Source: Karstenula rhodostoma CBS 690.94 (taxonomy: Eukaryota > Ascomycota > Dothideomycetes > Pleosporales > Didymosphaeriaceae). Taken from it: a stretch of DNA of 64,000 bases. Below are positions 22,140 to 37,030 of the stretch, piece after piece. The first letter of the stretch is position 1; each line of letters opens with the position of its first letter. Below the pieces are notes generated by a model, which searched no databases, was not told the DNA's origin, and saw only the letters and a list, made by a program, of their open reading frames with translations. The position numbers and the translations under genes were made by a program. The DNA lies in NCBI GenBank assembly GCA_010093485.1, contig MU001505.1, positions 1,081,375-1,145,374 on the forward strand. Reading direction: 5' to 3'.

Positions 22140-23748
22140 AAGGGTATAGCGCTAAGCTAGCTAAAATAGGACTAGTATAATACTAACCCTAAATAGACTT
22201 AGTATATACCTACTAATATATAAGAATTCTAATAATAGAGAGTTATTAATAGATAAAAAGGATAGTTCTTATTAAAACTAAGAGAAAAATATATATAGGC
22301 AGGTACTACTACCTATATTACTTTTTCCTATCCTATATTCTATTAGTTATTAATAGCGTGTATATAAGAAGAGAAAAGAATATAAGTAAAATACCTATCC
22401 CTAGTATATAAATCCTATTTAATAGTATAATACTCTACTTATAGTTTCTAGGCTTACTAATATATTACCTATACCTTAGAATTAACCTAACTAATAAACT
22501 TATATAGGTAGAGATATACCTATTCCCTACTATCTATCTAGGGATAATAATAATAACTAATACTTATAATATAGCTATAAAGTATAGTAAGGAATTTTAA
22601 ATAATAATAGTAATAATAGGTAAGAATTATAATATCTATAAAATTAAGAGCTAGCTAGGATCTAAAGTTATATATATAGGTATAAAGAAAGCGCTTATAC
22701 TATATAAACTAGATTAGCTAGTAATATAATACTTAATAACTAGTAACTATAGATATATACTATAGTAATAGGAGATATAAGGTATATAAAATTACTATAA
22801 TAATAAAGAGGAGACTAAGGAGAATAAAAAGTTTATAGTAGAGATAATAAGTAAGGCGAGTATCTACTAGATATAAGAGATCCTATATAGTATAGTAGTA
22901 TAGGTAAAGTTCTAAGTCCTATCCTATCCTAAGCCCTAAGCGTAGAACCTATAGAGTAATATATAAAGGGTAAAGGATAAAGGGTAAAATAAAGAATAAA
23001 GATAGTAGCTATATAGGGTTAGTATTTAAAGGTAGAGTATTAGGGGTATATAGTATATTTAGTTATAAAATACTAAGTATAGGAGCTTAGTATCGTATTA
23101 ATAGTAGAATAAGGTAATAAGGATTATAATATAAAGTTAACTAGTATCTAGCTATAATTAGTAGCTTTTAATAGATCTTAATAACTAGTTCTAGGGAAAG
23201 ATAGTAATTAAATAAACTTAACTTAGCGAAATAAGGATTCTAAATAAATAAATAAAGAGGTAACTAACTAATACTGGCCTTAGCTTTATATTTATACTAT
23301 TATAGTAATTATACTTATAGAGGTTATAGTTAATATACTAGTATTTACTTATATATAAATAGAGATAAATAAAGAATAGATAAGTATTATAATATAGTAA
23401 TACTATAATATATATACTTATCCTAATAAGAAAAAGTAATTATATTTTAACTAAGGTTTTATAATAAATTATTAAGTTTTACTTATTTATCTAATATATT
23501 TATTTATTTATAATACTTTTTTTATATTACTTTTAAATAGTAGTCTATATTTATATTTATCTATTACTTTATAGAATACTATTTTATAGTTTAAGTTAAT
23601 AATTAGAAAACTATATAATAGAGAAGTACTAAGTATAATATATAGATAGTTAGTACTTAGTATAAAAGTAATATATTAGAAATTTATTATTATATATAGA
23701 GTATTATTTATAATAATAGTATAGAGAATAAATAAAATACTAATAAAT
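22140..23748. mobile_element. RIP-degraded repeat family with inverted copy at 62.6-63.3 kb
   Basis: At least 22680-22830 and 23160-23290 match 62560-63290 as reverse complement, in matching order. Coding content is unreadable after RIP, so class is unknown. Confidence 0.6.
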
Positions 23749-23753
23749 ATTAC

Positions 23754-24042
23754 TATTAGATTATATATATATATATTATTACCTATAGTATAATATATTT
23801 ACTATTATAGTAAGTTATAGTAATTACTTATAGTAGTAAGTAATAAATATAAAAAAGAGAGACTAGAATATTTTATACTATTATAACTAGTATAAGGTAC
23901 TAAAGTATTATTTAAAAGTATATTTTAACTAGACTTAGAATAATAATTAATTATAATAATTTATATAATTATATAATATATAACTAACCTATCTTTATTT
24001 ATAATTTATAGTAATCTATTATTATTTATAGTAAATTTAATA
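23754..24042 (+). repeat. Copia 5' LTR
   Basis: This 289-bp LTR is directly repeated at 36742-37030. ATTAC precedes it. It is mutated over its whole length. Confidence 0.88.
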
Positions 24043-24149
24043 ATTAAGAGTTTTACTATCTTATTACTAACTATATATACTAAATAATATAGTACTATTT
24101 ATTAAATCTATAAAGACTTTTTTTATTATTTCTATATAGTATATAGAAT

Positions 24150-24320
24150 AGCTATATTATATATAATCACTATAAGGGTAGATAAATTAATAAAGTAAAG
24201 GGGATAAAAAGGTATATTATACTTTACTAATATATAAATAAAGGGGGACTAAAAAAGTAATTAAGGCTTATCTAGTATTTATATATAGGCTAACTAAAAA
24301 GGGTATAGTACTAAGCTAGT
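24150..24320 (+). repeat. Short dispersed repeat, copy C
   Basis: Same core as the inverted-repeat arms (CACTATAAGGGTAG ... GGGGGACTAAAAAAGT). It sits in the copia interior, and its right flank matches that of copies B and E. Confidence 0.7.
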
Positions 24321-25709
24321 TAAAATAGACTTAGTACGTGTTTATAGAATAGCTAATAGTACTAGAAATATAAATAAAAGCTAATTAAGTATAGTATATA
24401 TTTAATCTAACTAATAATAAGGTATTAAAGTTATAATTATAAATATTATAGTTACTAGACCTATATTAATTTATATATAATAATAATCTAATACTAAGTA
24501 GCCTATATATTTTTATAAATATATAAAAATTATAATAGAACTTATAAGTTAAATACTATAAACTATAATTAAATTAGTATAAAATAGAACTAGTAAAATA
24601 TTATATAGAGGTATAGGGAGTAGAGAAGTTTATATAATATCTATAGAGTTCTATTATAACTAACTTATTTAGTATCTACTACCTTTCTAAGAAATTATAT
24701 AAAAAATAAATCCTCCTTATTATAAAGAAAATAGGAGTTAATAATAAAAAAGTAAAGTTATAAGTATAATATAAATACCTATATATTATCTAAAATATTA
24801 AAAGGTTAATTAAATAAAACCTCTAGCTAGCTAAATATAAAAATATAGTATTTATTATTAAAAAGTAAAATTATATAGAGACTATAAATAATATAACTAT
24901 TTTTAATAATTTTATAAGAAATATTATAGTACTAAATAAAGTATATACTACTACTTTTAAATAGGCTCTTTAAAATAAATAAGAGATAATATACTAAAAT
25001 ATAATAAAAAGATTTAGACTCTATATAGAGTATTATTATTTAAATAAAATTATAATTAGAGCTATATTTATTACTAAAAAAAAACTAGATACTAGTATTA
25101 AAAAGAATATCTTTTATACTAGTAATAGTATACCTATATAAATATAAGATACTTAAAAATAAAAATAAAATATAATAATATTCTTATAGGGATTATATAA
25201 CTCTAAATTACTTATACTATATAGGTAAAAATCCTTTATACTATATAGATAAAGCTCTATACTATATAAGTAGAAAGGTTATAAAAGAAATAAAATACCT
25301 TACTAGTAAATAAATAATTAAGATATAAATAAAGAAAAGTATTCTATATATTCTATAGAATATATATTAAAGAATTACTACTATACTTTTTTAGAAAAGA
25401 CTTTAGTATAATAGAAACTATAACTAGAATAGAATAGTTTTATTAAATATAATATTTAAAATAATTCCTTAATATAAAAATAAATATATATATCTAAATA
25501 AGTATAATTTAGAATATTATAAATTAAATAGTTATATACTCTTATACTAACCTAAATATTAGAGACTAGTAATAAGTAACTAAAAAAATAAAAAATTACT
25601 ATAATCCCTATAAACTTTTAAATAACCTTTTAATCTAATCCTTATATATACCTATTATAAACCTTATTAATTCTTAACTTAAATACTATATATTATATTT
25701 TTAATAATA

Positions 25710-26218
25710 TATTATAAGGGGTCTCCTATATATCTAATCTAAGTCTATACCTTAAGAATTATTTAAGGAATAAAATATAATAGAGATAAATACTAAGTTA
25801 ATTAATAATTCTATATTATAATAGAATATAATATAATAATACTAAAAAAAGACTAAGTATTTATATATAAATAAAGTACTTTAATTTAAGTATAAAAGTT
25901 AACTATAAAGAATAAAAACTATATAGAGATTTTCTTAGACTATATACTAGTTATTTTATTTTTCTAATATCCTATTATCTTATATAAAGGAGGTTATCCC
26001 TAGAATATTTATTATCCTTAGAATATCTATTCTATATAGAATAATATTATATAACTCTATTATTTTACTAACTCTATACTTCTATAGAATATTTTTATAT
26101 AATATTAATAGCTAGTTTTTTTAAACTTTACTACTAGCCTTTTATTTTTTATAGTTAGTATTATTTTTTATTATATCCCTTTCTAGTATACCTTTTATAA
26201 TTATAATATTACCCCTCT
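25710..26218 (-). repeat. Gypsy LTR, left copy
   Basis: Begins TATTATAAGGGGTCTCC and ends TATAATTATAATA. It pairs with 32620-33118. Confidence 0.88.
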
Positions 26219-29200
26219 ATTTAGGGTTATTATTTTAATATTCTATTATTATTTTTATAGTATAATTATTATATAGTATTCCTACCCTTATTAGATTCTA
26301 GTATATAAAGGTAAGTCCCCTTTAAAGTTAACTTATATTATATTCCCCTTTAGACTTTTTTTACTTTTCTAACTATACTAAAAGCTTCTTAATAATTAAG
26401 TCTTATTATACTTATATATAGAAGATTAAATCTTAAAGTCTAGAAATATTAAATTTACTAGATTATAAGTATTATTAGAAGCTAAAGCTTTATTATTTTA
26501 TAAATATAAAAACTAGCTACTATACTAGCTATTTTTCTATATATATAGACTATAGTCTTTAAATACCTAATAAAGAGTAGAAGTATATTTAAGTAGAGAA
26601 ATATAAAAAATATTTTACTCTTCTTTATATTATAGCTAAAGTTACTTACTTTAAAATAGAAATTATAAAGATAGAGAAGTAAGAGTATTCTATTACTTAA
26701 TATAATTTTTAAGTTATTAGTATTATAGATTATTTATAAGAGGAGGGTTTTTTATCTATAAAAAATATAGTTTTTAATAGCTAATATATACTTTTACTAC
26801 CTTTACTAATAATTACTAATAGTAATTAATTATAGACTAATTCTTCTTCTTTTTTTTTTTATCTTTTTAATTTTTTTATTAATTTTAACTTTATATCCTT
26901 TCTACCTAACCCCCTTAGAATTATTCTAGCTAGAATTCCTTTAGTAATTTCTTATAATTTATAAAATTTCCTTCTAGTTCCTATATATTATATTACTCTA
27001 GCTATTCTTTCTACTTAATTAGGTATTTTTACTAACTCTTAACTATTTATAGATTCTTAATTACTTTAATTTTATACTTATTATCTTCTAACTCTAGTTA
27101 GGTCTTAATCTAAGTATTTAATAGTACTAGTTCTAAAAGTAATTTATAGAAGATAGAATATATTTTTATATTTACTAGTAGAAGTAATTTAATTATAACT
27201 AGTCTCTTTATTTTTTAAATTTTAAAAGGTTCTACTTATAGGTAATTTAGTTTCTTACTTAGTTATTTTATTTTTAAATTTTTTTATAATAGGAAAACTT
27301 TTTTTTTTTTTTAAATTAATTTTTTAATTCTTTACTTATTTATATTCTTAAATACTATAAGGGCTCTATAGGTAATTCTTTTCTATAGAACTTTATAAAG
27401 TTTCTTTATTTTCTAAGCTTTATTTTAGGCTTTAGTAGAAATACTTTCTATATTTTATAGATTTTAATAAGTAATTAGCTTATATCTATAGTTTATATAG
27501 TAGGGTAAATATTTTATTATATTTAACTTTAAACTATTATATACTAGCTATACTATTAGTAAGAGTTTTACTTAGTTATTTTATTATTTATTTATATAGA
27601 ATTATAGATACTACTTAAGTATCTAATTTATATATTTTATTTATTTATTAGTCTTAGAATAGAAGCTTATTAAAAGTTTTTAATTTATTTCTAGGACTAT
27701 AGTAAAAGTATTCTAGTACTTTAAAGTAAAGAGCTTATTTCTATTTATAATAAATTCTTTTAGTAGTTTATACTTAGAGAATAGTATATTATTTATTTTA
27801 TAAATAAGTTTCTTAGCTATTATAAATTCTTCTATAGATCTAAACTTTATTACCTTTATAAATTAGTCTACTATTACTATAATAGTATTATATATATATT
27901 TTATTTCTAGTTATAGTAATTTTAGAAGTTTTATAATAAAATTTATTATTATACTTTACTATAGTTATTATACTACTAGTAATAGTTATAGAAGTCTATA
28001 AGGTTTATATCTCTTAGACTTATTTTTCTAGTAAACTAAATAGTTACTTATTTCTATTATAACTAATTACTTAAGTTTAGAAATAATATATTTATTTATA
28101 ATATAATATATTATTTCTTTAATATCTAGATATCTCTATTTTTAGAATTTATATAGCCTTCTAATTAAGATAGATATATATCTATTATTAATAATAATTC
28201 TCTAATAATAGTTCTATCTAGTTTTATTAAAACTATATTTAAAGAGGTTATACTTTTCTTTTTATTCTTAATTAAATTTCTTATAATCTAGAAAGTTATA
28301 TACTTTTAGTCTAGTATACTATAGGCTAGTAGTCTATATTTTAATTTTTAGTTAGTTATATTTAAGTATACTATTTTTATATTTATATAAAACTATATTA
28401 TATAGCTTAACTTTATCTTTAATTAAGTCTAACTATCTACTTAAGATATTTACTATACTATTAAGAGTTCTAGGATAATAGTATATTATAAAGTTAAAGT
28501 TTACTAAAAACTCTATTTATTATATTTATTATCTATTAAACTTCTTAGTTAATATAAAACTAGTAAGATTCTAGTAGTTTATTTATACTTCTACTTTAAA
28601 ATAGACTCCTATAAGCTATACTTTTTATTATTTAAAAGTATTTACTATAACTAGTAGTTCCTTATTATAAATATTATAATTAAGTTCTATTCTAGAGAAT
28701 TTTTATAAATAGTAAAATATTAATCTCTATTTTTTATTTTTATTTAGTTATAAGAAAATTATTTATAATATATAGTTAAATATATTTATTTTAATTCTAG
28801 CTAGTTTTCTAGAGTTAAATATTTATAAAAGAGAGGCTATTAGAAATATTACCTATAATTTTCTAAATACTTCTAGTAATTTTTCTTAGATAGGCTATAT
28901 AATCTTATTATTATTCTTCTTTATAAGATCTATTAGTAGTATAGTAATTTTAGAATAGTTTTTAATAAATTTCTAGTAGAAGTTAGTAAATTCTAAAAAG
29001 GACTAGATATTCTTTATTAACTTAGAAACTAGCTATTTCTATATAGTAGTAACCTTTTTTAAATTTATTAATATACCTTCTCTTAAAATAATAAATCCTA
29101 GGTATTCTATTTTAGTAATATAGAACTTATACTTATTTAGATAGAAAAGTAACTAATATTTTTTTATTTTTTTAAGTACTTTTTTTATATATCTAATATA

Positions 29201-30195
29201 TTTCTCTAGTATTCTAGTAGAGTAGATAAGTATATTATTAAAGTATACTATATAAAATATATCTAAGTATTTATATAGTACTTTATTAATAACTATCTAA
29301 AATATTATAGTAGTATTTATTAATCTAAATAGTATAACCTAGTATTTATAAAGACTATATCTAATTCTAAATACTATTTTCTATTTATATTTTTTAGTAA
29401 TTTATATATAGTAATATCTATTATATATATTAAATTTTATAAACTACTTTACTTCTTAAAGTTAATTTATAAGCTCTATAATTAAGGGTAATAGGTACTA
29501 ATTCTTAATTATAGTATTATTTAGCTATTTATAATTTATATAGAATTATAGCTTACTATTTTTTTTAGGTATTTATAGAATTAGAAAGGCTATAGAATTA
29601 TAACTTTTTTAAATATACTTTTATTTTAAATTTTTTTATAAATACTTTTATACTTTTTTTTTTAGTCTACTAATATTAGTCTACTAATATTAGTCTTAGC
29701 TATTCTAGTTATAGTTTTATACCTTCTTTTAGAAATATTTTATAATTTTATTTTTAGTAATTTAGTAATTTTTCTCTTTTAATTTCTTTAAAGAGTTTTA
29801 TATACTTTTTATATTTTAATAAGATTATAAATAGTTTCTCTATAACTTAAAGATCTAAGTATTATATTTAGATAATTTATATTTATTCTAGGTTTTTTTT
29901 TAGAATTCTAGTAATTTTAATAGCTAAGATCTCTTTAGTCTATTATTATATAGCTTACTTAGTTAAAATATCTAGGGCCTTTAGTTTTACTTTCTATAGG
30001 TACCTTATACTAGTAATTTATAATATTAATCCTTAGCTATATATTATTTAATCTTTCTAGTTAATATCTAGATTATTCTCTAATAACTAGTTATAGTTTA
30101 TAATAGCTTCTAGGCTTCCTATATCTATTATAGTAAAGCTATATTAGCTTTTAAATTCTTTAATACCTACTAGTAATAGTAGTATCTTAAGATAT

Positions 30196-30311
30196 ATTAT
30201 ATACGATTACTATAAGGGTAGGTAAATTAATAAAGTAAGGGGGATAAAAAGGCGCGTTATACTTTACTAATATACGAATAAAGGGGGACTAAAAAAGTAG
30301 CTAAGGCTTTT
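30196..30311 (+). repeat. Short dispersed repeat, copy D, with 9-bp flanking duplication
   Basis: A copy of about 116 bp inside the gypsy interior. TTAAGATAT stands on both sides (30187-30195 and 30312-30320), which looks like a target duplication. It still holds GC-rich patches such as AAGGCGCGTT. Confidence 0.7.
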
Positions 30312-32619
30312 TTAAGATATAACTAGCCTTTATTATATTTTTAAGAAAATATTTTATCTATTATTTCTAATTAGACTAGCTTTATTTTATTTTAATATAG
30401 TAAGTTATATTTCTTTACTACTTAGAATAAGATTAGATATCTAGTTATACTAGAGTTTATTAGTATTTTTATTTAGAATTCTCTAATTATAATCTACTTT
30501 TCTATCTAAAATTCTATAGCCTTACTATTTTTAAATATCTATTAAGCTTTTAGAATATTTTTATTAACTTAGCTTTTTATTTAGTAGTATTTTAGTTTTT
30601 TAATATTATTTATATTTTAATTTAGGGTCTTTCTAGATATCTATAGTTATTATAAAGGGGGTAATTAGTATAGTATAGTTTTATAATATACCTTTTTATT
30701 AGTTTTAAATAAGCTTAGAAATTTTTAGAATAATTTTAAATTATATATCTTTAGTATTTTTTTACTTTTATTACTTTTATAATTTCTCCTTTATTAACTT
30801 TATCTTAGTATTTTAAGTATCTAGTAATTATATATTTAAAGAATTTTTTTTTTTTATAATTCTTATTACTTTAGTTATATATAACTACTTTCTTTTTACT
30901 TAGATATTTTAGATACTATTTTAAATAGTTATAGTAGTATTATTTAACTTTATATATATATTATATTTTATCTCTAGTTAGATAAATAGTTTTTTTATAT
31001 TTATAGAATACTTTTATATCTCCTAAGTTTTTTCTAGTTAGTTAATAATATATAATATACTTCTATCTCTAATACTTAAAATAGCTTTCTATATAATATT
31101 ATTACTATTTTAATATATTATAGTTATATAACTATTATTTTAATTAGTAGATATAATATTATACTTCTAGATAGTTTTTCTTTAGAAGTTTTTTATAGTC
31201 TAGTTATCTAGGGATTTTAGCTATACTAGTTTTCTCTTTTTTATAGTATCTATAGCTATTATAGTTATAGTACTACTATTTAATTTTTAAATAATTATTA
31301 TTAATTTAAATTTATTATATAGGTACTAGAATATTTTCTTATTATTCTTTTATTTAATAGTATATTCTATTAATATCTATATCTATAATTCTAATTTTAT
31401 AGTTATAGACTAGTATAAAGTACTTATTACTTCTATATATCTAGTATAGATTTTATAGAATTTAGTTTATAATATTCTTTTTATTAGTTATTTTTTAGAC
31501 TTTCTTTAGTAATTTAAAGAAATTAGAGTTATTTTCTATATTATTCTTTTATAGTAGTATAGGGGTTCTAGGCCTTAGTATTACTATAGCTACCTATATT
31601 ATTTAGACTTACTTACTCTAGAACTTCTTAAAAGAGTATTTAGTTTTAAAGTATTTTTTTTTTTATAGTTTAAATAAACTTTATCTTTAAAATATTATTA
31701 TTAAATATTATTTTACTTCTTTTACTATAGAGTTTATTCCCTTCTTTTATAGATCTTATCTTTTATAATTATATCTTTATTATAATTCCTTTACTTATAA
31801 TATATTTTCTATATATTAGTCTTTAGACTAAATACTAGTTTAGTAAATTTTTTCTTTTCTAGCTATTATTTATATAATTAGTAATTAATTTATACTACTA
31901 GTTTAATTAGTACTTTTAGGTTATTAGGTTTTTTATAATAGAGTAGTTTATTCTTAACTAACTCTTTTAGACTATTATAGTATACTACCTATAATAGGGT
32001 ATTATTCTAATTAATTTTAGCCTAGAGCTATTAGAATATAGTAGAGTATTTACTAGCTAATCCTATTTATTTAATATATTAAATAAGTTATTTAGCTTAT
32101 TATTCTTTATCTATTTTACTAAATATAATTTTAATTTACTTTTTAAATTCTCTTTAGAATTTAAATATTTTTATACTTTCTTTATTTTATCTTTTTAGCT
32201 CTATTTTATATACTAGAAAGTCTTTAATAATAGAGTATATCTATTCTACTACCTTTTCTATTATATATATTATAGCTACTAGAATTTTAGTCTAGTTATT
32301 TCTAAATATATTACTATTATACCTATAATATAATTTTATATTTATAAGAAAAGTTTTAAAATTACTTTTAACTTTTTTATTATAATTTTCTAGAATTTTA
32401 AAATTAACTTATATTAGATTAGCTATTACTACTAAAGTCTATATCTACTTTAAAATAGTAGCTAGCTAGGTTTTAAACTACTTTATTTTCTTAGTTTATA
32501 TAGCTAAGAGAGTAGCTAGACTACTAGCTAGGCCTAAAATTAAACTTCTACTTAAGCCTCCTATACTAGTAGATATATTTAGTAATACTATATTAATTTA
32601 AACTTTTAAGTAATTAAAG

Positions 32620-33118
32620 TATTATAAGGGGTCTCCTATATACCTAATTTAAATCTATACCTTAAGAATTATTTAAGGAATAAAATATAATAGAGGTAAA
32701 TACTAGATTAGTTAATAATTCTATATTATAATAAAATATAATATAATAATATTAAAAGAAAACTAAGTATTTATATATAGATAAAGTATTTTAATTTAAA
32801 TATAAAAATTAATTATAAAGAATAGAAACTATATAGAGATTCTTCTAGACTATATACTAGTTATTTTATTTCTCTAATATCCTATTATTCTATATAGAGG
32901 GAGTTATTTCTAGAATATTTATTATCCCTAGAATATCTATTCTATATAGGATAATATTATATAACTTTATTATTCTACTAGTTCTATACTTCTATAGGAT
33001 ATCTTTATATAATATTAGTAGCTAGTTTTTTTAAATTTTACTACTAGCCTTTTATTCTCTATAGTTAATATTATTCTTTATTATATTCCTTTCTAGTGTA
33101 CCTTCTATAATTATAATA
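32620..33118 (-). repeat. Gypsy LTR, right copy
   Basis: Direct repeat of 25710-26218. TAATA follows it. Confidence 0.88.
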
Positions 33119-35271
33119 TAATATTAATTAATTTATCTTATTTTAATTATTAATACTAAAAGACTTTATATAGATAGGTAATATATAGATCTAAATATAA
33201 GAATATAAAAGTATTTATCTTAAACTATAAAATTACTAAGGAAATAGTATAATTAAACTTAATAATATAACTTACTACCCTAACCTATTCTATAACCTAG
33301 TATTCTTTTAATTACTTAAATATTAAGAACTATAGTAGGATATTAAATTAGAACTTATAGTACTAAAATAGACTAATAATACTATTATAATAAAACTATA
33401 AAAGCTATATAATTAATAAATACTAGAGTATAAACCTATTAATAGTATTTATATTATTATATAAAATATAGTATATACTATATATAAGGTAATAATATAT
33501 ATAAAGTATAAAATAAAAATTATAAATATAGTTATATAGTATAAATAACTAGACTACTTAGAACTAAATATACTTAAGTATTTAGTATAGTAAGTTAAAG
33601 GGGTATATATTAAAAATATTCCTATAGTAAAATATAATATTTATAAATAAGTTAAATTAAAATAATAGATTAGATATATACCTTAACTAAATAATTAAGA
33701 ATCTAGTAAGTATATTATAATTAACTTTTATAACTTTAAACTTAATAGCTCTATTAAAAAGAAAAGCTAAATATTAATTACTAATTAATACTCTAGTTAT
33801 ATATAGGACTTCTATTTTAGAAATAACTATCTAGTAAAAACTATTATTAAAATACTTATTAGTTTTATACTATTTATAAAAATATAGTTTAATATAATAG
33901 TTAAAATTATTAAATTAAATAATAAGATTTTTATAATAAAAGTAAATATTAAATACTAGTATATAAACTAAGATATTAAAATTAAGTCTTTAGTACTAGA
34001 TATATAAATATAAAATAGAGGAACTAAGTACTTAAAAGATATAATAAAAGAAAAAGCTTATATAATATAATTTAATATAAACCTTTTATAGGAAATATAG
34101 TCTAAAATTACTATAACTATAGTATACCTATATAATTAAATACTAAATTATAAAAATTACTAGTACTTACTATATAAAATATTCTTTATAATAGTTACCC
34201 TTATTAATAAGATAGTAACTTAGCCTTAGAAACTAAATCTAGTATACCTTAAAGTATATAGAAGTAAAGCCTTTACTATAACTAATAATATATAGTATAA
34301 GAAAAGTAAGCTATAAAAACTTAATTTAAAGATATAGATTAAATATTTTATAAAATACTAATTAATAAATATCTAGTATATATAGATTCTATTACTATTA
34401 AAAGTAATTAGTATCTATAATATTATATTTAATAGAATATAAAAAAAGCTTATAGATAATTTTATATATAGTACTCTAGAAGAGATTATATTATAGATTA
34501 GAACTATAAAAAGACTACCTACTCTAATAACTAAACTAGAGATAACTTTATTCTATAAAAATAAATTAGTTATAATAAGTTATAATAACTTATAATAATA
34601 ATAAAAGATATTAGAAGAGTTACTAGAGAGAAAATATAATAGTATCTACTTATTACTATTAATAATACTACTACTAGTTATATTATTAATATAATTTATA
34701 ATATAGAATATACTATTACTAAAAATATAAATAATAAATAACTATATATAATAACTAATAGTAGCTAGTATAAAAATTATATCCTAAATAGTTATATTTA
34801 TAGTAAATACTTTAGTAGGTTATAAAAGTATATATAAAGGCTATAACCTTAATAAAATATAAGTAAAATAAATACTTATAAAAGAACTAAAGCCTTATTA
34901 AAGCTAGCTACTACTACTACTAATAATCTAAACTAGACTTAAGAATTATCTAATAGAGAAATTATTTTAAAAAACTAAATATAAATACCTTACTAGCTAT
35001 TAATAAATAAACTTATAGATAGAAATACTATAGAAACTAATTAAATAAGTAGATTACTAAATCTTTAATTATATATAGGTATATATCTATAAATATAATA
35101 AATATTATTAATTTTTAAAGTATAAGGCTTAACTAGTTATATAAAGAGACTAGTAAAAGAATATTATTTTATAAAATACCTATATAATAACTTTAGCTAA
35201 TTAATTATTTTATATACTTATAGTAATAGTGCTATATCCTTTTTAGTTAGCCTATATATAGATACTAGATA

Positions 35272-35397
35272 AGCCTTAGCCACTTTTTTAGTCCCCCTTT
35301 ATTTATATATTAGTAAAGTATAACGTGCCTTTTTATCCCCCTTACTTTATTAATTTACCTACCCTTATAGTGATTATATATAATATATAGTAATAGC
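35272..35397 (-). repeat. Short dispersed repeat, copy E
   Basis: Reverse-oriented copy interrupting the copia coding region just before the reverse transcriptase part. TACTAGATA is present on both sides (35263-35271 and 35398-35406). The left one is also part of sequence shared with other copies, so the duplication is tentative. Confidence 0.65.
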
Positions 35398-36741
35398 TAC
35401 TAGATATAACCTTAAATTAAAATAATATAATATAACTAATATATTTATATATATAATACTTAATTAAGAAGTCTATATAAGAATACCTATAGGTACTAAA
35501 AAAGAGGTATAATTCTTAAATTATAAAAGGCCCTCTATAGACTATAAATTATATTTAAACTATAGTAGAATAAATTTATTATAATACTTAAAAGTATAGA
35601 TTTTACTATAATTCTATATAAATTATACTATATAATTAAAAATAGTATTATTATCTTCTTTTATATAGATAATATTATTATTACCTATTACTAAATAAAG
35701 GAGGTAGTAGTAATTAAAGTAGTAAAACTACTTAAATAAAAATATACTATAACTAGAGGAGATAATTTATAATAGTTTCTTAATATAAAGGTTATTTAAA
35801 AATAAAATTAATAACTTATATAATTATTATAGATTTTATATATTAAGAAGATCTAATAACTAGTAAATAAAACTAACTATTACTATAATATACCTATAAC
35901 TAGTATAGAGCTTAAGTTTTAAAAAAGTCTAGTCTTACTATTAGAGATTAATAAGTATTAATAAAAAATTAGATTATTACTATTTATAGTAGTTATAATA
36001 TAACTAGATATTACTTTTACTATATTATAGCTAGTCTAGTTTTTATTAAACTTAGACTAAGTATATTAAAATACTATTAATAGAGTATTATTATATCTCT
36101 TAGCTACTAAATATAAAAGTCTATAGCTTAAAAGTAAATTATACCTTTAAATTACTAGTAATACTTTATTTACTAATAATATAATTAATAAAAAAAGCTT
36201 ATAAGGCTATATAATTAAATTATTTAATAGCCTAATAATATAGAAGATAAATAAATAAAATACTATTACTATCTCTATAATAGAGGTAAAATTACATACC
36301 CTATTATAAATAACTAAAAAAGCTATTTATATTTTAAAATTATTAAAAGAGTTTAGAATTATATTACCTAGCTCTATAATTATAATATAATATAATAATT
36401 AATAGATAATTTACTTAGTAACTTAGAAAGTATTAAAACTCTAAACTAAGCTCTAATATATTAATATTTATAATTACTAGCTATAATAAAAAGTCTTTAT
36501 AAAAATAATTACTATTAAGTATATTAAATTAGCTAAAATAATTACTAATAAACTTATAAAAATACTACTAATAAATAAATAACTAAGCTTTTTTAACTAG
36601 CTTAGATTAGTTAATATAAAAAATTAAAAGGTAATAAGTATTATACTATTTAAAAAAATCTAAAACTACTTTTATTAAGTATTTTAAACTATTACTTATA
36701 ATCTAGTTTAGATAGTCTAAAAGTACTAAGCTAAAAAGATA

Positions 36742-37030
36742 TATTAGATTATATATATATATATTATTACTTATAGTATAATATACTTATTATTATAGTA
36801 AGTTATAGTAACTACTAATAGTAGTAGATAGTAAATATAAAAAAAAAAGGCTAGAATATTTTATACTATTATAACTAATATAAAGTACTAAAGTATTATT
36901 TAAAAATATATTTTAACTAGACTTAGAATAATAATTAATTATAATAATTTATATAATTATATAATATATAACTAACCTATCTTTATCTATAGTTTATAGT
37001 AATCTATTATTATTCACAGTGAATCTAACA
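36742..37030 (+). repeat. Copia 3' LTR
   Basis: Pairs with 23754-24042. Its last 16 or so bases (CACAGTGAATCTAACA) keep CpA and TpG, unlike the left copy. Confidence 0.88.

Larger units (their letters stand above)
25710..33118 (-). mobile_element. Ty3/gypsy-type LTR retrotransposon nested in the copia element
   Basis: The LTRs are 25710-26218 and 32620-33118, about 500 bp each. TAATA flanks both outer ends (25705-25709 and 33119-33123). The minus-strand reading near 29217-29248 gives the gypsy reverse transcriptase core as VYFNNILIYSTRIL. The two catalytic Asp codons have become Asn, as G-to-A change would produce. The following residues (EYLGFII) fit the same family. Total length is 7.4 kb. 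It is inactive through RIP. A third copy of the LTR lies at 61799-62327. Confidence 0.88.
21541..37030. mobile_element. RIP-degraded transposon nest (AT-rich block)
   Basis: About 15.5 kb is dominated by A and T. C is nearly always followed by T or C, and G is preceded by A or G, so CpA, TpG and CpG have almost vanished. That is what RIP (CpA to TpA on both strands) leaves. No long open frame survives. Inside are a copia-type and a gypsy-type LTR element and several copies of a short repeat, each listed separately. The left part (22.14-23.75 kb) belongs to another repeat family with an inverted copy at 62.56-63.29 kb. Confidence 0.92.
23754..37030 (+). mobile_element. Ty1/copia-type LTR retrotransposon (RIP-mutated, interrupted by gypsy)
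   Basis: The LTRs are 23754-24042 and 36742-37030, each 289 bp, in direct orientation. The termini TATTAGA (mutated from TG...) and TCTAACA are inverted. ATTAC occurs just outside both ends (23749-23753 and 37031-37035) as target duplication. Pol traces are on the plus strand. At 35518-35550 a reading resembles the copia reverse transcriptase K-ALYxLK box with stops, and at 35662-35673 the catalytic YVDD box reads YIDN. Without the nested gypsy element the length is about 5.9 kb, normal for copia. It is inactive. The order (copia first, gypsy later) follows from nesting. Confidence 0.88.

Noticed and set aside
24150..35397. Copies C and E as the terminal inverted repeats of one 11-kb DNA transposon
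   Set aside because: They lie inside the two halves of the copia element, whose own LTRs and target duplication explain the structure.
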